From NCBI GenBank assembly GCA_947442475.1, contig CANEVP010000014.1, forward strand, positions 1-37,964: a DNA stretch of 37,964 bases, written 5' to 3'. The DNA is from Rickettsiales bacterium. GTDB taxonomy: Bacteria > Pseudomonadota > Alphaproteobacteria > Rickettsiales > UBA1997. Positions 28,048 through 35,994 of the stretch are shown one piece after another (the first letter of the stretch is position 1; each line of letters begins with the position of its first letter). The position numbers and the translations under genes are program-made. A model generated the notes under the pieces. That model had not been told where the DNA came from, searched no databases, and worked only from the letters and a program-made list of their open reading frames with translations.

Positions 28048-29166
28048 TTAAAAAAGTTGTGAAATTAAATGCCACAGGGTCGCAACTTTGCGATTCATTA
28101 CTTCGTGATCTTGCAAGTATATACGTACGAAATAGTCAACATGGGCCTGCTTCGCGAAGTACAAACAGATCACCATCAAAAACATCAGAGCAAAATAATT
28201 AGAGAGAGAATCAAAGAATTGCGGCTTCACAATCGCGTCAGAAATTTTGATATTTTCTACTCGCGCCATTCTTGCTTTAGTTTTTGGGTGAGTTGAAAAA
28301 ATCGTGTAGTAACCACTTTCCCCAAGCATCGACAAAGCCAGCGCCATGCTTTTTCCACCAAAAGCTTTGGCAGATTGATGATCGCAACGAAACTCAATTG
28401 AGCGCGAAAGTGTGCGGCGCAAAAATTCGTAAATATTGTAAACGACAAAACGGTTAAAAAAAGTGACGGCAAAATTTATTAGCAAGTAGAAATCGCGCAT
28501 TAATTGCGATGAAGTTCTGCCGCCAAATGGCATCATATTTAGGGCGCGAATCACCAAATTAAAAATAATGAAAAGAACACTTGAAACTAGATTGGTGATT
28601 TTTTGGTTGGTGATGATGAGAAAAGTTGGTAGAAAATCTTTATTCACCAAATGCGACATTTCATGACCCAAAATGCTGCGCAAAGCGTATAAAAACTTTT
28701 TTGGATCTGGGCATTCATTTAAATAATGATTAATAATACCGCTGGTCAAAACAATAGCGCGACTGCGCAAACTGCTGATAGCGTAGGCGTTAACCTCATC
28801 AGAATTTTTAATGTAGAGCTTAACATTTTTTTCGCCGAACTTGGTTTTTACCTGATTAAAAAGATCGGTGAGAAAATCATAATCTTTAATTTTTTCGTAG
28901 CGGGTACAGCCCTTGAGAGAGGTGCGAACAGAAAATCCGAACAAAAAATCTAACACCAAATAGATCAGCATCAAAAAACTGACGATGAAGCAGAGCAGTA
29001 AAAATCCGAATTTTATTTTTTGAAAAAGTGCATGCTCAATGATTAAAGCATTATTATCGAGGTGAACAAAAGGAACAATTACAGCCAATAGTGGCGAGGC
29101 TAAAACGACTATGTTAATAATCGTAATTACATAAACTAGTACAAGACTGATCGGCTTAGAAAACAT
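28048..29166 (-). CDS. M48-family membrane metalloprotease (HtpX-like)
   Basis: The protein has 372 residues. N-terminal membrane helices are at about 5-32 and 52-78. The zinc motif is HEMSH (His168, Glu169, His172) in SILGHEMSHLVNKDF, and the third ligand lies in SRSIEFRCDHQSAKAFGG. Hydrophobic segments follow near 183-210 and 320-340. STHPKTKARMARVENI is the usual M48 C-terminal segment. HtpX-type proteases degrade misfolded membrane proteins. Pairing with the acyl-CoA synthetase suggests a membrane-lipid or quality-control link, which is inference. The gene is divergent from kdsA over 94 bases. Confidence 0.92.
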   Translation of the reverse strand: MFSKPISLVLVYVITIINIVVLASPLLAVIVPFVHLDNNALIIEHALFQKIKFGFLLLCFIVSFLMLIYLVLDFLFGFSVRTSLKGCTRYEKIKDYDFLTDLFNQVKTKFGEKNVKLYIKNSDEVNAYAISSLRSRAIVLTSGIINHYLNECPDPKKFLYALRSILGHEMSHLVNKDFLPTFLIITNQKITNLVSSVLFIIFNLVIRALNMMPFGGRTSSQLMRDFYLLINFAVTFFNRFVVYNIYEFLRRTLSRSIEFRCDHQSAKAFGGKSMALALSMLGESGYYTIFSTHPKTKARMARVENIKISDAIVKPQFFDSLSNYFALMFLMVICLYFAKQAHVDYFVRIYLQDHEVMNRKVATLWHLISQLF

Positions 29167-29260
29167 TTATTTAAAGAGGGAATTATTGTTTGAGTTTTGA
29201 GTAAAACGGAGTTAGTTAAGGGTCGAAAAAGTTTCAAATTAATTCAATTAAACAACTCAC

Positions 29261-30088
29261 ATGCGTATTATTTCGGTTCAAAATATTACAATCTCTAATA
29301 ATCTTCCTTTTGTTTTAATCGCAGGTCCCTGCCAAACCGAATCACTCGATCACAGCTTGATGATGGCTGCAAACATCAAAAGAATTTGCGACAAAATTGG
29401 CATTCAATTCATCTATAAATCATCTTTTGACAAGGCCAACAGATCCAGCATTGGCGGTGAACGCGGCGCTGGACTCGAAAGAACTTTGCCAATTTTTGCT
29501 GAAGTAAAAAAACAATTTGGCTGCCCGATTATCACCGACATCCACAATGAAGAACATTGCCGAATTTTATCTAAAGTTGATGAAGTTGATATTTTGCAAA
29601 TCCCCGCATTTTTGTGCCGCCAAACTGATTTGCTTGAAGCTGCTGCCAAAAGCGGAAAAATTATTAACATTAAAAAAGGCCAATTTTTAGCACCTTGGGA
29701 CGCCGCAAATATCGTCAAAAAAATGGATCACTTTGGAAATAAAAATGTGATGCTAACTGAACGCGGCGTAAGCTTTGGATATAACACTTTAGTTTCTGAC
29801 ATGCGCAGTTTGCCCATCATGGCTAAAACCGGTTGCCCTGTGGTTTTTGATGCAACTCACTCAGTTCAACAACCCGGCGGCCAAGGCAGCACCAGCGGTG
29901 GACAACGTGAATTTGTAGAAACTCTGGCCTGCGCCGCAGTGGCTGTTGGCGTTGCCGCAGTATTTATGGAAGTGCACCAAGACCCAGATAACGCACCATC
30001 TGACGGCCCTTGCATGGTAAGATTAGACGGCTTGGAAAAGCTTTTAACTAAGATGAAAAAATTCGACGAAATCGCCAAAGCTTCTTAA
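29261..30088 (+). CDS. kdsA: 3-deoxy-8-phosphooctulonate synthase
   Basis: KdsA condenses phosphoenolpyruvate with arabinose-5-phosphate to KDO-8-phosphate for lipid A-core synthesis. It has 275 residues, full length. [111 protein letters not shown] and [15 protein letters not shown] are diagnostic. It indicates that the organism makes KDO-containing LPS, in line with lptA/lptB. It leads a transcription unit with the regulator at 30107 and the KAP gene. Confidence 0.97.
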   Translation: MRIISVQNITISNNLPFVLIAGPCQTESLDHSLMMAANIKRICDKIGIQFIYKSSFDKANRSSIGGERGAGLERTLPIFAEVKKQFGCPIITDIHNEEHCRILSKVDEVDILQIPAFLCRQTDLLEAAAKSGKIINIKKGQFLAPWDAANIVKKMDHFGNKNVMLTERGVSFGYNTLVSDMRSLPIMAKTGCPVVFDATHSVQQPGGQGSTSGGQREFVETLACAAVAVGVAAVFMEVHQDPDNAPSDGPCMVRLDGLEKLLTKMKKFDEIAKAS

Positions 30089-30106
30089 AATAATTAAAAA
30101 AGCAAA

Positions 30107-30772
30107 ATGACTCACAATATTTTAGTAATTGACGACGACACTCGCCTTCGCACCCTACTCGGCCGCTTTCTTGGTGAACATGGTTTTAGAGTGGAACTTG
30201 CCAAAGACACCGCCGAAGCCAAGTCGCTAATGCAAAATACAAAATTCGATTTGCTAATTGTTGACGTCATGATGCCTAACGAAACCGGCGTCGAATTCAC
30301 CATCACTTTGCGCCAAACCTCAAAAATTCCAATCATAATGCTCACCGCGCGCGGTGATTTTGATGATCGCATTAAAGGCTTAGAAGCTGGCGCTGACGAT
30401 TATTTGCCCAAACCTTTCGAGCCAAAAGAATTGCTACTTCGCGTTAACAACATTCTAAAACGCATCACCAGCCAACCAAAAGAAACCACCTGCACCTTCG
30501 GAAATTTCTCATTTAACCTGCAAGATCTGCGCCTAAAAAAAGGCGAAGAATTCATTCACATCACTGACTCTGAAGCAAAAATTTTAAGCATTTTGTGCAA
30601 AGAAAAAGGCAACGCCGTACCTCGCGAAACCCTATCAGCTTTATGCGGCGGCATCGACGAAAGAAGCATCGATGTGCAAATCACAAGGCTTAGAAGAAAA
30701 ATCGAAATCAACCCAAAACAACCGCATTACTTACAAACCGTTAGAAATCGCGGTTATGTGATTTATGGGTAG
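30107..30772 (+). CDS. OmpR-family response regulator
   Basis: The protein has 221 residues. The receiver domain has acidic residues at 9-11 (VIDDDTRLR), phospho-acceptor Asp53 in LLIVDVMMPNETG, Thr80 in IIMLTARGD and Lys102 in DDYLPKPFEPKELL. A winged-helix DNA-binding domain covers about 125-221, ending in RSIDVQITRLRRKI and VRNRGYVIYG. It controls transcription upon phosphorylation. It lies 18 bases after kdsA, and its stop is 6 bases from the KAP gene. No kinase is adjacent; the orphan kinase at 22239-24200 is one possible partner, which is inference. Confidence 0.94.
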   Translation: MTHNILVIDDDTRLRTLLGRFLGEHGFRVELAKDTAEAKSLMQNTKFDLLIVDVMMPNETGVEFTITLRQTSKIPIIMLTARGDFDDRIKGLEAGADDYLPKPFEPKELLLRVNNILKRITSQPKETTCTFGNFSFNLQDLRLKKGEEFIHITDSEAKILSILCKEKGNAVPRETLSALCGGIDERSIDVQITRLRRKIEINPKQPHYLQTVRNRGYVIYG

Positions 30773-30778
30773 CAAGAC

Positions 30779-33706
30779 GTGAATTTTTTAAAACTGCAAA
30801 AAAAACTTAAAAAAACTTGCCGAAAAATTAGAGGCATTTTCTCAAAAAAAACACTTCCTGCATTAGCATCTGCATTGGTAATTGGAATATTCCTCAAAAC
30901 ATTATCTCCTTCGTTAATAGATTTAAATCCAGCAACTCCATTATCTTCACCAACTATTTTTGGCGCAATCGCAATAATATTATTTATCATCCTACGAGGA
31001 GGATTTACCGCACTCACAACAGAATTCAAAAAAGCATCTCTTCACAATAACAAAACTTACTTAGATTTTGCGGTTTGTATCTTTGCTTGGCTTTCTCTGT
31101 TTTTTATAATGGATTCCTTAGTTGATAAAATTTTTTCTAAATTTCCGCTCGTAAACTCGAGTTACATTTTCGCAGCAATCTTTGGGATAATTTCGGTCAA
31201 TGGATTTTTTTTAAAATATAAAACGCGAAAAAAACCCCTTAACGTAGAAACCTTAAAAAGAAGATTCGCCCCCGAGGCTTCAAATGATGATGATTTAAAT
31301 TTCAGCAAATCCGCCCACGAAGCAGCAACTGCAATTAAAGATTCAAAAAAATATGTCAGCGTTGTCGCCTTAAATGGCGGCTATGGCGAAGGGAAATCTT
31401 CTTACGCTCGTATGATTATTGAAGCCGTTGGCGCAGAAAAATCGCTTTACAGCTATATTTCACTCACCGAAACCAACGCCACCAACGACTTTTCCAAACT
31501 ATTCACCGAGCGTTGGTTTGAAGCCTTAAACGAAAGATATCCAACCATCAACATTGCGCCTCACGTTGCTTCTCTTGAGGCGATTCTGCGCGAATCAACA
31601 AACCACTCGGCGCTGGTGTCAACAATATCGCAAATTTTGGTGAAGCTAAATTTTGGCTTGAACAAAACAGTTGCAAAATGCTGGGATGTAAACGCGTTAA
31701 AAAAAGAAAAAGGGGAAAGAATTTTCGTTCCCAACTCAACCGCCGCAATGTTTAACCACATTCCAAAAATCAAAGAAGATGTTTGGATAATCAACATCGA
31801 CGAAATCGAACGCGCCCAACTTGACGAAATTTACCGCGTTATTGAGGTGATCGAACGCTTCAAACACGAAGGCCGTTTTGGTTTGCCCGTAAAACTAGTT
31901 TTTCTGCTTTGCGTTTCTGGCTCTGACCTACAAAAACGCCTCGAAAATTTAAAAGGATTTGGCCACGAAAAATCCCAACTAATCGAAGATTTCTTCTTCA
32001 ACAACCCCAAAAGCCGCGACCAAAATTTGTTTTTGCCCTTTGTTTCAAGCAAGTTGAAGGAAAAATTTGTGGTAGAATCGTTGGAAAAAGTTTTGGGCAA
32101 AAAGGAGCTGGGTTTAATAAAAAATCCAAGTTCTACAAACTCAAATCCGTTGGAAAAATTTTTTGAAAAGTTGGGTTTGAAATATGAGCAACTAGATTTT
32201 CAGCCAGAGATAGCTTTTGTGGAAGAATCTGTTTGCCTAAGTTGGATTATCGCAAAATCTTTGCACCAAGAATCGCCGCGTATGATTGCTAAAATTTGCC
32301 AAGAATTAGAATTTTTTTATCGCGGCTACAGAGATTTAGAAGGAAAATTTGCCGCCAATAAATTAGCCATTTGCGACGCTATTGGTATAGCAATAATCAA
32401 AATGAAATATCCGCTTTTGATTGAGGTTTTTAAGCATTTTGTATCAACCGAAAATTATTTTTTCGGCAAAACAAATTTAGACCAAGCTTCACCAAAAATT
32501 CGATTAGAAAACGTCATAAGCTGCACTTTTTCAGATGAGAAAGATGCAAAAATTTTAATTGATAAAATTGATAGTTTTTTGGGCTTAGTTGGAATTATCT
32601 GTCACAGAATTTGCGGAAAAACACCAGATGGAATCGAAGAATATTCAAGAACTTCTAGTATAAAAAAGATGATTGATGTCCTTACAATACATGAGGATGA
32701 AAGCTATATTGATCAAGAAATTTACAAAGGCGCTTATTCTTTAGATCTGGCTTCAAACAAAGAGCTTTTGGACTATTCATACAATCTAGACAAAACCGGC
32801 AAAGCCACTTGGGACAAGCATTTTTATTTGGCGCAAGAGTTATTTGAGCGTTTAGAAATTGGCACAACAAAAGATAGAAAATTCATTATAACTATAGCAG
32901 CTAATTATTACGATCGGACTTACAACAATGCGGTTTATAGATTTGTATTTGCCATTTCTTACGCGATTCAAAAAGCAGAAGATGGAAGAGGTGGCAAAAA
33001 ATATAGAGAAGAAATATGGCAACTAATTCAAAATTTCTTATCCTCGGACAAAATTTTGATCGAAGCAAAATATATTTTTCTTAACGCATTTGTTAATAAA
33101 AACAGAGGTGCTTCTTCTTCAACTGGATTAAGGCTAAATTATTTATTTGAAGAAATTGTTAATTCTCTTGATCTAGAAAAATCTGAACAACCAAAAGAGC
33201 TGATAAAAAAGGTTTTTCTAGATGCAAAAAATCGTTATTTTTTGGGCAATAAATCTGTCTACGAAAATGAAGAAAATTTTTCTTATGTTTTATATCAATC
33301 GTGGAATGGTAAAAAAGATTCACCGAAAAACCTTTCTGCAATCATAAAAGCCGCAGAAAGAGATTTAGAAAAATATCCGCAAGCAATCAATTATTATTGG
33401 AAAATTACTTTTAATAAACTCGATATAAACTCAACGAACTATAACGAAGATCTCGGGTCTTTTACTCCAGATCCAGAACAATTGCATAAAATAACCGAAC
33501 GCTCTATTGGCTTGGTTCAAGATCAATCGTTAAAAGATGAACTTTTAAATAATCTTGCTCGATACAAGAAAATACTTGAGAACGATAAAAATATTCTTCA
33601 AAGGCCCCAAATTGAAGCTTACAAACAAGAAGCTGCGAAGACTTTGATGATGGCGATGATTGAACAAAATTTTATAGAAGAAAAAGACAGCGAATTTTTA
33701 GAGTGA
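30779..33706 (+). CDS. membrane-anchored KAP-type P-loop NTPase
   Basis: The protein has 975 residues from GTG 30779. Four hydrophobic segments are at about 26-42, 58-76, 94-115 and 127-145. A P-loop NGGYGEGKSS (200-208) and Walker B-like VWIINIDEIERAQLDEIYR (about 335-352) then match the KAP family, named after Kidins220/ARMS and PifA. The remaining 600 residues are helical, with no domain I can name (e.g. a long Tyr/Phe-rich tail ending EEKDSEFLE). Bacterial KAP NTPases include phage-exclusion proteins such as PifA. It directly follows the response regulator and is probably co-transcribed. Its 3' half is more AT-rich with longer A-runs than its neighbours, which hints at transfer. Confidence 0.78.
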   Translation: MNFLKLQKKLKKTCRKIRGIFSKKTLPALASALVIGIFLKTLSPSLIDLNPATPLSSPTIFGAIAIILFIILRGGFTALTTEFKKASLHNNKTYLDFAVCIFAWLSLFFIMDSLVDKIFSKFPLVNSSYIFAAIFGIISVNGFFLKYKTRKKPLNVETLKRRFAPEASNDDDLNFSKSAHEAATAIKDSKKYVSVVALNGGYGEGKSSYARMIIEAVGAEKSLYSYISLTETNATNDFSKLFTERWFEALNERYPTINIAPHVASLEAILRESTNHSALVSTISQILVKLNFGLNKTVAKCWDVNALKKEKGERIFVPNSTAAMFNHIPKIKEDVWIINIDEIERAQLDEIYRVIEVIERFKHEGRFGLPVKLVFLLCVSGSDLQKRLENLKGFGHEKSQLIEDFFFNNPKSRDQNLFLPFVSSKLKEKFVVESLEKVLGKKELGLIKNPSSTNSNPLEKFFEKLGLKYEQLDFQPEIAFVEESVCLSWIIAKSLHQESPRMIAKICQELEFFYRGYRDLEGKFAANKLAICDAIGIAIIKMKYPLLIEVFKHFVSTENYFFGKTNLDQASPKIRLENVISCTFSDEKDAKILIDKIDSFLGLVGIICHRICGKTPDGIEEYSRTSSIKKMIDVLTIHEDESYIDQEIYKGAYSLDLASNKELLDYSYNLDKTGKATWDKHFYLAQELFERLEIGTTKDRKFIITIAANYYDRTYNNAVYRFVFAISYAIQKAEDGRGGKKYREEIWQLIQNFLSSDKILIEAKYIFLNAFVNKNRGASSSTGLRLNYLFEEIVNSLDLEKSEQPKELIKKVFLDAKNRYFLGNKSVYENEENFSYVLYQSWNGKKDSPKNLSAIIKAAERDLEKYPQAINYYWKITFNKLDINSTNYNEDLGSFTPDPEQLHKITERSIGLVQDQSLKDELLNNLARYKKILENDKNILQRPQIEAYKQEAAKTLMMAMIEQNFIEEKDSEFLE

Positions 33707-33726
33707 AAAACCAGTTTTAAAAATCT

Positions 33727-33740
33727 AAACAAGTAAATCG
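33727..33740. repeat. 14-base direct repeat, left copy
   Basis: AAACAAGTAAATCG occurs here just after the KAP gene and again exactly at 34321-34334, within the last codons of the G1P dehydrogenase-like gene. The two copies flank the PemK/MazF-like toxin gene. This could be a duplication at the ends of an inserted segment or coincidence. Confidence 0.5.
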
Positions 33741-33758
33741 CTCTTAATAAATTTTTTA

Positions 33759-33787
33759 TTGACAAAAAACCGCTTAGATTTTGTAAT
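33759..33787 (+). promoter_or_regulatory. strong sigma-70-like promoter facing the toxin gene in antisense
   Basis: TTGACA (33759-33764), a 17-base spacer, and TGTAAT (33782-33787) match the consensus at 11 of 12 positions. Transcription would start near 33794 on the + strand, where no + gene occurs until secG at 35637. The product would run through a GC hairpin (33817-33836) and into the 3' end of the - strand toxin gene. Confidence 0.5.
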
Positions 33788-33816
33788 GATTTTACAAACT
33801 GGCACTTAGCCACTGA

Positions 33817-33836
33817 AGCCCCCTTAAATGGGGGCT
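33817..33836. terminator. GC-rich hairpin between convergent transcripts
   Basis: AGCCCCC (33817-33823) pairs with GGGGGCT (33830-33836) around TTAAAT. It lies 2 bases beyond the toxin stop codon (33839-33841 on the - strand). No T-run follows on either side, so terminator activity is only plausible. Confidence 0.45.
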
Positions 33837-33838
33837 GA

Positions 33839-34231
33839 CTAATCTTCTACAATTATTTCCACCAACCTCTTTTTAATTTCTCCAAATTGTCCTTTGGATA
33901 AATTTCCCATTCTTGATCTCATTCTTCTACTCTCAAAAATTCTAAGCTGCGACATCATCACGCATTGTTTAGCATTCTTAAAAGTAATCTGATGGTAATA
34001 TTTATTTTCTTTGATTTGGGTGGTTAAAGGCAGCCCAAGAAATAGGTGATTATTAAATTTTCTAATCACCAAAACCGGTCTGCTAAAAAATTGATTTTTG
34101 CCATTTTCTTCATCTCCAACATTTAGTCCAATACTGCACCACCAAACATCTCTGGCTTTAAAAAAGGGAGCGATTTTATTTTCATCCAGCTTTTTCTTGA
34201 GGATATTCCAACTATCAAAATCTTTTTCCAT
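33839..34231 (-). CDS. PemK/MazF-like endoribonuclease toxin
   Basis: The protein has 130 residues. After an N-terminal extension (FDSWNILKKKLDENKI) comes a CcdB/MazF-like SH3 barrel: DVWWCSIGLNVGDE, SRPVLVIRKFNNHLFLGLPL, then CVMMSQLRIFESRRM, ending in a helix GQFGEIKKRLVEII. MazF toxins cut mRNA and usually follow an antitoxin gene. Here the 76 bases upstream hold no frame, and the next upstream gene is the G1P dehydrogenase, so the toxin is an orphan. A promoter-like site at 33759 points at it from the 3' side. Toxicity is unproven. Confidence 0.8.
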   Translation of the reverse strand: MEKDFDSWNILKKKLDENKIAPFFKARDVWWCSIGLNVGDEENGKNQFFSRPVLVIRKFNNHLFLGLPLTTQIKENKYYHQITFKNAKQCVMMSQLRIFESRRMRSRMGNLSKGQFGEIKKRLVEIIVED

Positions 34232-34307
34232 GGTGAGGAAATTTTTAGGTTAAAAACGTAGGTGAATTAATTTATTTTTCGCAAAAACAAAAATTTTTAT
34301 CAAGAAT

Positions 34308-35537
34308 TTATATTATATCCAAACAAGTAAATCGGTTGCGGATGAACTTGGCATATGCTGTACATTCTTGATATTGTTGATTGGAAAGCCCCAAAGATTT
34401 TGGCGAGGTTTTGATTTTGAAGTGAGAAAAAATTTCTTTTAGGCGTGATTCGTCGAAGTGAATTTTTTGTAATTCGGTTTTGATTTTTGGCCAATTTAGC
34501 TTTTTATCATTGGGGTTTTTGATTTGTTGAATTGCGAGTAATTTTTGTTCATATTCTTTCTCACATTCTGCGGCGATTTTTTTGCCGAAAAATTTTTGTA
34601 ATGAGCTATAAATAGATCCTGAAACGAGTTCAGGATGACAAAACTGATGATTATCGAGCAGATGTTTTTGCATTTTCGCCGCAGTTAAAGTTGCAACCGC
34701 AATCATCGCGCCGTGTAAGTTTTTTTGCGCTAATTTTGGATATTTCATTTCAATTGCATGCGCGATTAAATGCTCCGATTGGCTAGCTGGATAAGAGCCG
34801 CCACTGATTGTCATTCCATGTCCTGAAAGCAATAAAATTTCGATTAAAATTTTTAAAAACTCTTCATCGCGAATTGAAAATTTGTGGAAATTTTTTACTA
34901 AAAATTCCATTTTTTCTTTAAGCATTTCAAAAGGCTTTTTATCAAATTTGGTGCCTAAAATTTTATGCGATAAATACCAATCAAACCAACAAGAATAAAA
35001 ACATAAACTATCGCCAATTCCTGCTTTCGTTAATTCAAGAGGAGCAGATTTTAAAATTTTTAAATCACAAAAAACCGCAATTGGCAAAGTTGCACTCAAG
35101 GTTTTTTTGTGTCCCAGAATTGTGATTGAAGCATTTTTTGATAAATAACCATTCATCGAAGCGGCGGAGGCAAAAATAGCGTAGGGAATATTTTTTTGCG
35201 CCGAGGTGAATTTGCACAAATCATTAATCACGCCACTTCCCAAGGCTAAAATTAAATCGCAGTTTTTAGCAGCACTGGTAATTTTTTTGAGATTTTTTTC
35301 GTCAGCTTCTGGATTTTTTAAAATCAGATTTTTTTCAAGGCTTTCTAAAAAATTCTTAGGAAAAAACTTTTGGCAATTTTCCCAAATTTTTTCATCAGTA
35401 ACAAAAAGAATTTTTCTGTTCTGCTTAATGCGCGTCATTGAAGATTGCACAAATTTTACCCCGCAACCATAACTCACGAGATCCTCTAGCCTTTGACTCA
35501 AGGATGACAAACCAGATTTTTGCGGGGAATTTTTCAT
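34308..35537 (-). CDS. sn-glycerol-1-phosphate dehydrogenase-like protein (EgsA/AraM family)
   Basis: The protein has 409 residues of the iron/zinc alcohol dehydrogenase superfamily. The NAD-binding GSGVINDLCKFTS and FASAASMNGYLSKNASI segments, metal ligands in AGIGDSLCFYSCWFDWYLS (Asp), SQSEHLIAHAIEM (His) and LHGAMIAVATL (His) match G1P dehydrogenases, which reduce dihydroxyacetone phosphate to glycerol-1-phosphate. This is the archaeal lipid backbone; AraM of Bacillus is a bacterial example. A repeat-derived stretch CHPELVSGSI is inserted at about residues 298-307, and the N-terminus (SSLSQRLEDLVS) also looks repeat-derived. It is far from any other lipid gene except the acyl-CoA synthetase. 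Substrate is inferred from family. Confidence 0.82.
   Translation of the reverse strand: MKNSPQKSGLSSLSQRLEDLVSYGCGVKFVQSSMTRIKQNRKILFVTDEKIWENCQKFFPKNFLESLEKNLILKNPEADEKNLKKITSAAKNCDLILALGSGVINDLCKFTSAQKNIPYAIFASAASMNGYLSKNASITILGHKKTLSATLPIAVFCDLKILKSAPLELTKAGIGDSLCFYSCWFDWYLSHKILGTKFDKKPFEMLKEKMEFLVKNFHKFSIRDEEFLKILIEILLLSGHGMTISGGSYPASQSEHLIAHAIEMKYPKLAQKNLHGAMIAVATLTAAKMQKHLLDNHQFCHPELVSGSIYSSLQKFFGKKIAAECEKEYEQKLLAIQQIKNPNDKKLNWPKIKTELQKIHFDESRLKEIFSHFKIKTSPKSLGLSNQQYQECTAYAKFIRNRFTCLDII
34321..34334. repeat. 14-base direct repeat, right copy
   Basis: An exact second copy of AAACAAGTAAATCG (first at 33727-33740). On the - strand it encodes part of the final FTCLDII of the G1P dehydrogenase-like protein. 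Confidence 0.5.
34614..34642. repeat. palindromic repeat, family B, inside a coding region
   Basis: ATCCTGAA (34616-34623) and TTCAGGAT (34629-34636) pair around ACGAG, followed by GACA. On the - strand it is translated in frame as CHPELVSGS inside the G1P dehydrogenase-like protein. The core resembles the dispersed CATCCTGAA palindromes of many bacterial genomes. Confidence 0.85.
35478..35509. repeat. degenerate family B-like repeat at the start of the same gene
   Basis: GAGATCCTCTAGCC...ACTCAAGGATGACA shares the outer AGATCCT and AGGATGACA ends with the copy at 34614-34642, with a different interior. Only five bases pair at the outside (ATCCT/AGGAT). It encodes SSLSQRLEDLVS on the - strand near the predicted N-terminus, so the true dehydrogenase start may lie downstream of it. 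Confidence 0.5.
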
Positions 35538-35636
35538 TAAAAACTTGTGAGATAAAAATTGGTTTTTAAGGTGCGCGACCTTCTTACAGGTTCTTGTTAG
35601 CCAAGGGTTTCTAGCAAATCAAATTTATTTTAAAAA

Positions 35637-35981
35637 ATGGAAAATCTTCAACTATTTCTGCTAATTTTACAGGTAGTCATTGCTGTTGTTTTAATTATTT
35701 TAGTACTAATTCAAAAATCTGACGGAGACTCTTTAAGCGGCATTGGTGGTGGCTCTGGCGGATTAAACTCTGTAATGTCGAGCAAAACTTCAGCCAGCGT
35801 TTTAAGCAAAGTCACCATGATTATGATTGGTCTTTTCATGCTGAACTGCTTGACTCTCGCTTCACTTTCAAACGCTTCTAACAAAGCAGTTAAAAACGAT
35901 TTAGAAAAAGTTATCGAGCAACAAGAAAAAGACGGCACTGCTGCCGAACCAGCTGCACCAAAAGTTCCTCTCGTTAAATAA
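35637..35981 (+). CDS. secG: preprotein translocase subunit SecG
   Basis: SecG is the small accessory subunit of the SecYEG channel. It has 114 residues. Two membrane helices are visible: LFLLILQVVIAVVLIILVLI (about 6-25) and VTMIMIGLFMLNCLTLASL (about 58-76). Between them lies the conserved glycine-rich loop (QKSDGDSLSGIGGGSGGLNS). The C-terminal tail is charged and Ala/Pro-rich, as is usual. The upstream 99-base gap to the divergent G1P dehydrogenase holds no strong promoter match. gcvT follows at 13 bases. Confidence 0.95.
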   Translation: MENLQLFLLILQVVIAVVLIILVLIQKSDGDSLSGIGGGSGGLNSVMSSKTSASVLSKVTMIMIGLFMLNCLTLASLSNASNKAVKNDLEKVIEQQEKDGTAAEPAAPKVPLVK

Positions 35982-35994
35982 AAAATAAAAACTT

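Noticed and set aside
33619-33813. - strand 64-codon frame as antitoxin for the MazF-like gene
   Set aside because: It overlaps the KAP 3' end in antisense, is hydrophobic rather than antitoxin-like, and lies downstream of the toxin.
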